A stretch of DNA of 64,000 nucleotides from Sipunculus nudus (taxonomy: Eukaryota > Annelida > Sipuncula > Golfingiida > Sipunculidae). The position numbers and the translations under genes are program-made. Location: positions 75,629,429-75,693,428 of the forward strand of contig CM049312.1 in the NCBI GenBank assembly GCA_026874595.1, read 5' to 3'. Positions within the stretch are counted from its first letter, which is position 1. Each line of letters starts with the position of its first letter. The notes below the pieces were generated by a model. It was not told the DNA's origin. It saw nothing but the letters and a program-made list of their open reading frames with translations, and did no database searches. Shown here one piece after another: positions 23,396-35,500 of the stretch.

Positions 23396-23536
23396 TACAT
23401 CAATCTGTGGCGAGTACTTAATGACCTTGACCTGTGGACGACCTCTGATGATGGCATAGCACAGCAAGGTCACAACCATGACAAAGAGGAAGTAGCTTGT
23501 GTGCATCAGGTGCAGGTTGATCACAGACCTGTCGTG
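23396..23536 (-). CDS. TMEM248: TMEM248 coding exon 6: second membrane helix
   Basis: The acceptor (minus strand) is CTTGTATTTCAG and the exon has 47 codons. It begins HDRSVINLHLMHTSYFLFVM, almost the vertebrate DDRSLINLHLMHTSYFLFVM, then a hydrophobic run and AIIRGRP. It ends at a consensus-like donor GTA|GTGAGT. If that donor is not used, the frame runs 16 more residues to TAA. The vertebrate tail after GRP is a few residues longer than the spliced form here, so a short last exon is likely. Confidence 0.92.
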
Positions 23537-26500
23537 CTGAAATACAAGAAAAAATTACAAGGCTTTTAGGAACGCAAAGCTGAGCATCTGTGACAAGTGA
23601 AATCCCTTTGGGACACTCAGTTCTTGGCGTCCGAGTGTGGTATCATTCTGGCTGTAGGACCAAAACTACCTCATGCAGCAATTTCTTACCACCACTACCT
23701 CAAACAAGCAAATTCATGGAATTTATGTCCCCCCTTGTACCTCTTGTTATTTTTGGCTTCTTGTGATATGTTTTAGTTTTTATTTTCCCCTAAAGATGTC
23801 TCTACACGTCTCCCATTCAGCGGAAGAGGGGAACAACAACCCAGTGGTAAACTTCGCTGACAACGGACAATGGTCCATATAAAAAAAAACCATTTATAAC
23901 AATAAATGTCTGAGATTTTGGTTGGAACCATCAGTGTTTTAAATTTCGGAGGAAAATGTACAGCCCTTCAAAAGTTATCGCATTAACAAGATGTCCTACA
24001 GAAATCACAATGACTGACCAAAACAGACTATGAGGGCACTGAAAACAACATGTCTCCTCTGGAGGGAGAATCATGAGAATCATTCAGCAAACCGATGCTT
24101 GTGCTTAGCAGCCAAATGCAGCATCAGACACAGTACATGTAATCTGTACTGCCTGAGTTTTATGAGGTGCTGAAATATTGTGAGTACAATGGCGATCCCC
24201 CATGAGTACAATAGGCAGCAGCAAAAAAAAAAACCTCAGGGACTGGGACATGGGTTCCTTTGATGCTGGATGACATTCAAAGTCTCCTGCCTAATTTTAA
24301 CCTCCTTGGTATACCATAATATGTCCCGTCAAAAATGGGCATATAAAAATGCAACCAATTCATCAGACTATACAGTTGTTTTGGGACCGATTGTCGATTA
24401 TAATCGATGATCAGTAAGCTGATGCAAACGATCTGATGATCAATCTTGCACTGCCATTATCAAATACAGTGTTTCATAAAGGTCAGGCTTCATAATGACT
24501 GATGGTACACTTTCATTAAAATATGCTGAAATTACCGACGAAACTTATGGAGTTGGACAATTTATCAATGACCATTCCTGCCATATATGCCCAAATACCG
24601 ATATTTTACTTTATCACTTATATCTAGACTATAAAACCCTAACGATATGACAGACAATTGGATAAATATCCTCTATATTATGCATTGACAGCCTCGTCAA
24701 TGATTAATAATAATATTTCCACGCGATATTATTCATCCAAATACCTCTGCACTAGCTACAAATATTCTCATATTGAAACCTTACGCTTGTTTGAATAACA
24801 AACACGCTTGACAAGGATCGATCGAAATATTATTGATCCCTGTCATATAAAATGGTGACACTGCCAAAATTACCCCCCGACCCATATTTAATAATAGATA
24901 GGAAGCTAGCTTATAAAAGAAAACTGTTTCTACTGAAATATCCCTCCTTAATCCTTAACAAAATACCATTTTGTTACATTATTGTATTAAGACCTGTTTC
25001 ACAGTTGATGTTTTGATGTATTATTACTTGCTTGCATGGTCAGGTTTCGATCCCATCCATAGATAAGATTTCTGATTAATGAACCATGTTTCTAGAGGTG
25101 CTATTACTAATCTGTCTGTTCACATCCACCAGGCCCTCTTGTTCACCTTAGTTGATGGGGCATCTTAATCTCGAGAGTTTCATATTTGTGATTATCTCCA
25201 ATTTTGCAAATATCGCAAAATTAAAACCCTTACGAACAAAAAGGCAATCACAGTAAATCAATTGAGAGGATGTACAGGTCTGTATATGGTCAGAAATTTC
25301 AACCAATGTTTACTGATGACTGATCATGACATTACACTTCCCAAAAGCGACTAATAATCGATCATCAGTTGCATATGATGATATGCTGTCGATGATCGAT
25401 TATGGTCAAGGAAGCAACTCCCAACACTATGATACAGACACCCTGTCAATCAATGTTATAACTGATTAATCATCAGCTTACCATACTGAGCAGCACAGTG
25501 AGTGAGGGGTTGTAGGTGTGTTGGACAGTGATGACTGGTTTGGACTTGCAGTAGTTGACTGGGAAGTGGGTTTTCTTATGAAAATTGGGTACAATGCGGG
25601 CATTGTACTCCACCCCAGTTTCATTCACACCCAAACATGTCGCAGGGCTCCTGAAATGACAAGAATGAAAAAGTCTTCAGGAAAATCAGCAAATATATGA
25701 ATTATATGACATCTATATAACTATATCTATACCTATTTCTATATATTTATATAAATTTCTATTTTTTAAAGATATATCTGTATCTTAAACCATGTGTTAT
25801 CAAAGTTGAAGAAGCTGCCTAGCTTTGATATATTTGAGGGTCAAGATAAGCCAGTTTTACTTCCTAAAATACTTATTAGATTGCTGGTTGTAAACAAGGG
25901 ACCCATGGGTCATGGTGCTAAGCTTGACCTTGAAGGTAACAAGGCCTACAAGCCTAATGCGTTCCTGTGCAAAGTTTGGGAGTATGAATGGAGGATTATT
26001 TTTAAAATTTAATATTGCTTCTCTTAAGTCCTGCATATCTACCTTAGTATTATGATTTCAGCAAAATGGATGTTTCGGACCTGCAAGTTTCGGACTAGGA
26101 CATTTTAAAACTAGAATACGGGTAGTCGACAAGCGACTACATGTATCCACGGAAATCAGAGTGGGACAGGTGAAGTGAGGCATGGATTGAGTGGCTAGGG
26201 GAAATAGAGCGAGGTGTGTTGCATATTAGTAGGATGTCTGCAGCCGAAATGTGTATGTAGGTTGCGCCAACTACCACAAATTCCAGAAAGCTGTTCAAGT
26301 TGTATACATATGCAAAATTTTAGGCAGATATGTCAAACCACTGCCGAGATATGAGTGATTTTATCCCACAGCAGACAAACAGACGGATGCTGTGCAAAAA
26401 TGGTTGCAGGTGTCGCCACCAGTTTGTGTATGATAAAGAGCTATGTGTGATCTATACACATGCAAAATTTTGGCCGAATCGGTCAAATGGTTCCCGAGCT

Positions 26501-29500
26501 ATGAGCTTGGATGTCTGCGTAGTAAACCTGAATGTAGGTGGCGCCACCTGTCATAAAATCCAGAAGGCTGTCCAGGATGTATAAACCTGCAAAATTTCAG
26601 GTGGGTAAGTCCAACCACTGCCAAGATATGAGTGATTTTATCCCAAGGCAGATGAACAGATGGACGCTGTGCAAAAATGGTTGCAGGTGGCGCCACCATT
26701 TTTAGTGTATGTTATAAAGCTATCCAAGGGCTACATTTTTAGCCTGATTGGTCAAACGGTTCACGAGATATGTGGGTTTATGTGTGGGAATGGACCCACA
26801 AATGGATGCTGGGCAGAAAGGAAAGTACCGAGGTCAACCAAAAATGAGGGTGCAGCAGTTCACATGTGACCTGATCATAATTCAGAATTTAAAAAAATTC
26901 TGACCAGGGGTTACTCCGGAAACCTAAGAGGCGGCGGCGATGGCCGACTAAAACTTAGTATCCGCAAAACTCTGTTTTGGCGGATACAACGAGGATGTAA
27001 CAGTCAGGATATTTTGGATATGTTCTTTTTCCAGGGAGGATTATGGAACAGATGAACGGACAATTTGGCAGTATGGTTTTGGAGAAGAACATTTTTAATG
27101 TTTTTTAGCTTCCCTATAAAATCTAAGAAAATGCAGTTAGCCAAGAAATAAGCAAAATCCGATAGAATTTTTTAGATGATAAATTTTTTGCAAAAAATTT
27201 GGTGATGCTAGCTTCTGCCCTTTTGGAGATAGCTATGACGCACGACGGACAATGCCACACCATTGCATAAGCTCACAGATTGGCTAAAAATGCAAACCAA
27301 CTTTTTTCAAACAGTTGAAAGATATAGTACCAATAATTCTAATCTGGCCATTCTGCATCTAGACGATGTGTCTAGACGTCTAGAGACAGAGCCAGGTCAG
27401 TTGCAATGGTGATGTCTGGACCCCACTGTGTTGTACTGAGTGACCTCTTGACTTGGCTGCTGAAACTCAGCATGTTGTCAAATCTGTTTTCAAACACAGA
27501 AAGCCTTTTTCAATTGGCTACACTGCTTTTCTAAAGCTGCATTTACCCAATTTATTCTTATAAAACTGGCAGAACCCTACCATGGAATAATTCTTGTAAA
27601 GTTTAAACCAATCAGCTTAACAGTTTCTTAAAACAAGGCCTACAGGCCTAATGCAAACCTGTGCAATGAAATTATACCAGGTATAATGCTTCAATGCTGG
27701 ACCATTACTTTTCAAGAACATGTGTAACATGTATATGAACAATGCAAGTACTAAATGCTAAACGGACGCTGTGCTAAAATGGTGGCAGGTGGCAACATCA
27801 ATTTTGTGTATGTATAAGAATAAGAATACCATCATAGAGGCATAGACAGGTCAAAATATATATGCCTCTTTCCGGAGAACTTCTCCATAACCAATGGGCA
27901 GAATTTTTTAAAATTGGGAATTATGATCGGTCACATGTGAAATGCTGCACCCTCATTTTTTTTTACCTCTGACCTTTCCTCTCTGCCCAGCGTCCATTTG
28001 TGCATCTGTTTCAACACATAAACCCACATATCTCGGGAACTGTTTGACTGATCAGGCTTAAAATTTTGCACAAATGTAGCCCTTTGATAGCTTTATAACA
28101 TACACTAAAAATGGTGGCGCCACCTGCAACCAATTTTGCACAGGGTCCATCTGTTCATCTGCTTTGGGATAAAATCACTCATATCTCAGCAGTGGTTTGT
28201 CTTTTCCACCTAAAATTTTGCAGGTTTATACATCCTGGACAGCTTTCTCGATTTTATGAAGGTGGCGCCACCTACATTCACGTTTACTCTGCAGACATCC
28301 AAGCTCATATCTCGGGAACTGTTTGACCGATTGAGCCAAAATTTTGCATGTATATAGATCTCACATAGCTCTTCATCATAGGCAAAACTGGTGGCGCCAC
28401 CTGCAACCCTTTATGCACAGCGTCCATCTGTTCATCTGCCTTGGGATAAAATCACTCATATCTCAGCAGTGGTTTGACTTTTCCGCCTGAAATTTTGCAG
28501 GTTTATACATCCTGGACAGCTCTCTTGATTTTATGACAGGTGGCGCCACCTACATTCAGGTTTACTACGCAGACATCCATGCTCATATCTAAGGAACCGT
28601 TTGACCAATTGGGCAAAAATTCTGCTTGTGTATAGATCTCACATAGCTCTTCATCATAGGCAAAACTGGTGGCGCCACCTGCAACCACTTATGCACAGTG
28701 TCCATCTGTTCATCTGCCTTGGGATAAAATCACTCATATCTCAGCAGTGGTTTTACTTATCCGCCTGAAATTTTGCAGGTTTATACATCCTGGACAGCTC
28801 TCTTGATTTTATGACAGGTGGCGCCACCTACATTCAGGTTTACTCTGCAGACATCCAAACTCATATCTCGGGAACCATTTGACCGATTGGGCCGAAATTC
28901 TGCTTGTTTATAGATCTCGCATAGCTCTTCATCATAGGCAAAACTGGTGGCGCCACCTGCAACCACTTATGCACACTGTCCATCTGTTCATCTGCCTTGG
29001 GATAAAATCACTCATGTCTCAGAAGTGGTTTGACTTATCCGCCTGAAATTTTGCAGGTTTTTACATCCTGGACAGCTCTCTTGATTTTATGACAGGTGGC
29101 GCCACCTACATTCAGGTTTACTCTGCAGACATCCAAACTCATATCTCGGGAACCATTTGACCGATTGGGCCGAAATTCTGCTTGTTTATAGATCTCGCAT
29201 AGCTCTTCATCATAGGCAAAACTGGTGGCGCCACCTGCAACCACTTATGCACACTGTCCATCTGTTCATCTGCCTTGGGATAAAATCACTCATGTCTCAG
29301 AAGTGGTTTGACTTATCCGCCTGAAATTTTGCAGGTTTTTACATCCTGCACAGCTCTCTTGATTTTATGACAGGTGGCGCCACCTACATTCAGGTTTACT
29401 CTGCAGACATCCAAACTCATATCTCGGAAACCGTTTGACCGATTGGGCCAAAATTCTGCTTGTGTATAGATCTCACATAGCTCTTCATCATAGGCAAAAC

Positions 29501-32500
29501 TGGTGGCGCCACCTGCAACCACTCCATCCATGTAAATATGTAACACGCCTCACTCTTTTCCCCTTGCCACTTAATCCATGCCTCACTTCACCTGTCCCAC
29601 TCTGATTTCTGTGGATACACAGTCGCTTGTTGACTACCCATATTCTAGTTTTAAAATGTCCTAGTCTGAAACTTGCAGGTCCGAAACATCCATTTTGCTG
29701 AATTCATAATGACTAAGGTAGATATGCAGGACTTCAGAGGATCAATATTAAATTTAAAAAATAAACCTCCAATCATACTCCCAATCTTTGCACAGGTTCG
29801 CATTAGGCCTGTAGGCCTTGTTTATAAAAAGTCAGCTGAAAAGCATTTTGTATTGGGAAAATAAATTTCAAAGTTATTTCAAGTAGGAACCACTTGGTGT
29901 ACAGATGTCAGCACTGGGTTTACCATTGGCAGATTGCCAGTGCCTTGATGTTGGCCATTAGCCAAGATGATGTCAGCTCTATAAATAGTTTTGGCACAGT
30001 GCCAGGATTGGAAAAAGTGCAGCCAGGTAGAGGTCAAGAGTTCACTCAGTGCAGTAGCTGCATTCTATTTATAGCTTTGGAAGACTGCTAACTGCATCAT
30101 ATTTGACACCAAAGTTCAGCCTGAATCTATTTATAGCTTTGGCAGACTGCCAACTGTGTCAGATTATTCAATAGGTCAAGAGTTCACTCAGTGCAGCCAG
30201 GTACAGGTCAAAAGTTCACTCAGTCTAGCCGGAAACCTATGCGGCAGCATCCGACTGAAAACATAGTATCTGCAAAACTCTGTTTTGGTGGATACAATGA
30301 TTGTAGCTGGCACCACCAGTCTTATATACAACTAAGAGATATATAAATATGCCCAATGTCAGACTGATATGTCAAACCCCTCCTGTGAAATAAGCAGGGA
30401 CATACAAAAATTATTGTAGGTGGCTCCACCAGTCTTGTACACTATAAAGCTACCTGATATGTATAAACATGCCAAATTTTGACTGATGTATCAAATTCCT
30501 CTGTAGAAATATGCAGGCGTATTCACCGCAAAAGTCAATGTAGGTGGCACCACCTGTCTTGTAAATAAGAATACCATCAAAGACACATAGACAGATCAAA
30601 ATATCAGTCCAATACATCAAACTTCCCCAAAGTTGAGGCTGACAAGGCTAAGGTGAAGAAGGCAGTTGCCCCCCGAGTGACCTGTGACAAATCGCTGCCT
30701 CAAGCTACTGCACTGAGTGAACTCTTGACCTGCACCTGGCTAGACTGAGTGAACTTTTGACCTGTACCTGGCTGCACTGAGTGAACTCTTGACCTATTGC
30801 ATAATCTGACACAGTTGCATCGGCCACCAATACCTCAATTTCAGATATGACTCATGTAACCAACATTAGCATAAAATTTGGTGATGATAGCTCCAGCCGT
30901 TTCTAAGATTGTAATTTTAGTATGCTTTTTTGGACAGATGACTAAGTTCAACTATCTGTAACTCTGCCAAAAATCACCGAACTTAAACCATTCGAACAAA
31001 CTTGAGAGAGATTGTTCCAGGGATCATTTCTGTGAAATATTGGACAATTTGGCTGAACAGTTTCGGAGAAGAAGTTTTTAAAGCTTTTTCAGCTTTTTCC
31101 CTATAAAATCTTAGAAAATGCAAATAGCCAAAAAATAAAGCAAAATCCGATAGAATTTTTTAGATGACTATTTTTTTGCATAAAATTTTGTGATGCTAAC
31201 TCGTGCCGTTTTTAAGATAGTATAGGTTAATGTACAGACGACGGACGCCGGACGACGCAACACCATCGCATAAGCTCACAGGTTCGCTAATAAAAGATAA
31301 TTTAAAATATATACAAATCAAAAACTGATATTAATATCTTTTATAAATACAGATATCAGATCTTTTACCATAAATGTCAACAATGAACATTTATTTTGAC
31401 TCCTTGCTGAGCTAAGATGAATTCTTGGGTCTCTGTTAAAATCTTTTCACTATTTTGAAAACTCATAAAAAAATTGTTCAATTCATGCACCGCATGCAAT
31501 AAAATAATTCTTATTCTTATTAAATCCATGGCAGTTTCTGTATAGTGAGAAGGGAAAATCATAAAAATTTAAAGGTATATTTAAACACTTGCAAATTGTG
31601 TATTTTCTCAAGTTAAAGCTCATTTTGGCTGAATACAAACGTCCATCCCAGGAAACTAGCTTAGCATTGCTAATTTACCAGTTATATAAGTTGTTATAAT
31701 TCTGTGAAAACACAGTCCATGTGCATCTGTTTACCAAAACAAGACTCATGACCAAAGGTCTGAACTTTGGCATGCTGGGAAGTAAAACGAAAGAAGAAAT
31801 ATAGATGAAACACTGGGTTGGAAACTTTATAATCTTTATTTGTTAAGTTGCATGATAAGTCACCAGGTGGCCTGCACTGTGTTTATATTTTGCACCACTG
31901 ATTGCACCCGATGCAAGCTTTTTTCCACTTTGTACAGGAGTAAACAAACCGTTTAAGAACAAAACATTGTAGATACCATTATTTTAAAGTGAAAACACTA
32001 TATTTTATCCATAATCAACATACCTCATATGTGATTAGGTCCCTTTAACCTCATGAACATGTTATTTTCATTTTTCACTGTTCAATAACAAACAAGTTAA
32101 AAGACTTGTCACTCACCTGCTGACTGGGAACACCACGGGAAGTCCGTGGAACGTGACACAGGTGAGGATTTTGACCACCCCACATCCCATCTGACTGTGA
32201 CACTGCGTGTTGTTCCAGTTGTAGGGAAGGTCTGCTGAGATGTTGATAGGCTCAGTGGCTGCGATGCCTGTCAAATGATCATTGTAACATGCATTACAGA
32301 AACGTGCATCCCAGTGAATACATATGCCTCCACCAAAGCAATACAAGTTTCAAAAATGTTATGCTAAAACACAGGACACACTCTGAGGTGCTGGACGCTT
32401 GAGCGTGACCTGAACAGGTGGCCGGGCCACAATGAGGAGGCAGGACCTTCTGTGCATTCACTTATTTTTTTACCCATTCCTGGTTTCATTCGTGCAAGAG

Positions 32501-35500
32501 TGACCATACATGTTAATAGTCCTTGATGAAGCTCCAGAATCCAGCTAAGATGATGAATCAACACCACAATTTGATCGATTCTTCCTTGCACATTTTTATT
32601 GCACATGTTTACTCTAGGACGTAGCATTTGATTGAATGGTCATCTGTGCAGTGTATTTCATGACGTCATAGTGGACAATGACATCACGCCACGCGTCGTT
32701 TCTCTGAAAGGTGTCAGTGAGCCAAGGCGAACATCATGGGGGCGGGCAGCATGGTTGTTGCCCTTGACATTCCAAGTTAAGGCACCAACCTTGAACAATA
32801 CCTTCTGCACAGGGTTTGCGTCCCCATATTTGACGCTTTTTTAATATGATTTGTAGTGTGTATGATACATTATGCAAAGCCTTGTAATACATATCATATT
32901 GAAAATGTGTCTTCTTAACTCTTGTCAAAAGTCATCCTTTATTTAAGTTTTTACTAAAATTCTTGCAGAATAAATATTTATTTAGTTATCTGTAATCAAC
33001 TGCAATAGCTGGAACAGTAATCTAATATAACAAGGCCTACAGGCCTAATGCGAGCCTGTGCATTGGGAAATACACCAGGTATAATGCTTAAATGCTGGAC
33101 CATTACTTCTCATGTATATTAACAATGCAGGTACTAAACATTTTGAATAAGAAACAATTACACAAACATCACTGCTGAAATTCTGGCATGGGTGCACACA
33201 ACACAACTAGGGACCCATGGGTCTCAACACTCAGCTGAATTTGTCTATAAGGATATTTTGAAAGAAAGTTTTCAGAATGACAGTCCTGTGACCTTAACCA
33301 ATGACCTTGTGACCAAAAAATCTTAGAACTTAATATCCTTGAACTTGCAGCATTAGGATTATTGTAACAATCTTTTAAAAAGTGACCTTGACCTCTGACC
33401 AGATAACCTCAAATTCTACAGGTTTCCTCACTTTAGACAAGTAAGCCATGTGTGAACGTTGGAAAGTTCAGGATGAAAAGTTTGATTTACAGTGCACCCA
33501 CAATCTTTTTAAAGATGTGGCTCCTGTGACCTTCAACTTAGATCGCTGGACCCTGGTAATCAAAATGAATTTACTTATGTGGTTGGTCATTATTAAATAA
33601 AGTTTGAAGCAAGTTTATTTTTAGTAAATAAATAGAAAAATATTTGTTAAAATAGAAAAAAGGCCTACAGGCCTAATGCGAACCTGTGCATTGGGAAATA
33701 CACCAGGTATAATGCTTCAATGCTGGCCCATTACTTCTCATATAATGAACAATGCACGTACTAAACATTATGAATAAGAAACAATTACACAAACATCACT
33801 GCTGAAATTCTGGCATGGGTGCACACAACACAAAAATGATTGTAACTGGCACCACCAGTCTTGTATACAACAAAGCTATCAGAGATATATATGTCAGAGA
33901 CAAGATTGAAATCCAGGCGGATTTTAAACTCGCCTAGACGAGATTAAAATCCTGGCCTGCTCCATGATGGATTGTGATCTTGCCTAGGCCAGATTAGGAT
34001 TGTGATCCTAGACAGATTTTAAACTCGCCTAGACGAGATCACAATCGCAATCTCGCCTAGGCGAGATTAAAATCCATCATGGAGCAGGCCAGGATTTTAA
34101 TCTCGTCTAGGCAAGTTTAAAATCCGTCTGGTATCATCCAGGTGAGTTTAAAATCTGCCTGATATCACTTAGGCGAGTTTTAAATCTGCCTAGGCGAGAA
34201 TAAAATAGAGATCTAATCTAATTTTTAAATATATTATGTATTGTAATTGACATTTTTCAATTAAAAATGTTTTCAGTCAGATTTTCAATATTTTAACACT
34301 GAATGGTTATGTATAGTTGACAGGTAATATATTTATTAATATTTACAGAATATTAAAATATTAATGTAATAATTAACATTATTTTTGGAAATGGATTTTT
34401 TTCATTATATAGTTTTATTAATATAGTTATGTATAGTTCACAAGAAATATATTTATTAATATTTACAGAATATTATATTATAAATGAAATAATTTACATT
34501 ATTTTTTATATTTTTTTTATTAATAAACTAAGCAATAAGAAACTTACATGGGTATTGTATACGGCATATTTAAGTGTTATATGATGTGGGCTGCTGCTGA
34601 TTATTTACATAATAAATTTGTTTTCGTTATTAATTTGAAGTGAAATTGGTATTAGTAATATTAATAATGTAGTAATTTAAAAAGACAAAAGGAGACTGAA
34701 TATAACTCATTTATTATATAACAATATAATTCAATGCATGGTCACATGCATAAATGATCTATTAATCTATGAATCTAGAAATCATACCTTTTCTTATATG
34801 ATATAATACTGTACAATGTGTAATATACTCTTTAAATAGTGAAGTAATATCTATCTGTCTATCTAGCTATAATCTAGCTATCTGATCTAGCTATCTAGCT
34901 ATCGATCTATTGATCTATCGAACTATGATTGGTTCAATATGCAAGTGGATGACTTTTTTCTCCTAGATTTGCTCTTCATAAATTTATCTCATGAATGTGC
35001 TTCAGTATACCTCTTGTTACTCTCTAATTGCCATATATTAAATACAATTACAATTTTTTTTGGGTAAAAATTATTGGTGATTTTTACAACTCCAAGATTG
35101 TTAAGAAAACTGGGAAAAAAATAAAGATTAATTGATTTTAAGCAAATAATTGGTATGATATGAATGCTGTAGACCACATGAATCACATCAAAGGTGCAAG
35201 TAATAATCAAGAATACCAAAAAATAAAAATCAAAATTAATGTTAATTATTACATTAATAATTATTACATTACTGTAAAAATTAATGTTTATTATTACATT
35301 AATATTATAATATTCTGTAAATATTAATAAATATATTACCTGTGAACTATAAATAACCAATCAGTGTTAAAATATTGAAAATCTGACTGAAAACATTTTT
35401 CATATGTAAATTACAGTGCATAATATATTAGAAGTAACCTCTAGCCTGTTGTCAAATCTGAAATAGTAGCCACACCATTGCATAAGCTCATGCAGGGGCC

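Larger units (their letters stand above)
25651..32116 (-). other. TMEM248 intron 4: large inverted-repeat element and satellite
   Basis: Holds the 25939-29821 element, the inverted block at 30020-30815 and a GCGAACCTGTGAGC-family copy at 30870-31295. From 31300 to 32116 nothing beyond AT-rich sequence is seen. A GACCCATGGGTCA repeat end at about 25897-25918 lies just left of the large element. Confidence 0.75.

Noticed and set aside
28100-29530. CRISPR-like array
   Set aside because: The whole 278-bp unit repeats with no unique spacers, in a eukaryotic intron.
28503-29546. Repeated 61-77-codon minus-strand frames as a gene family
   Set aside because: They are one frame of the 278-bp satellite; no promoter, splice context or protein family supports translation.
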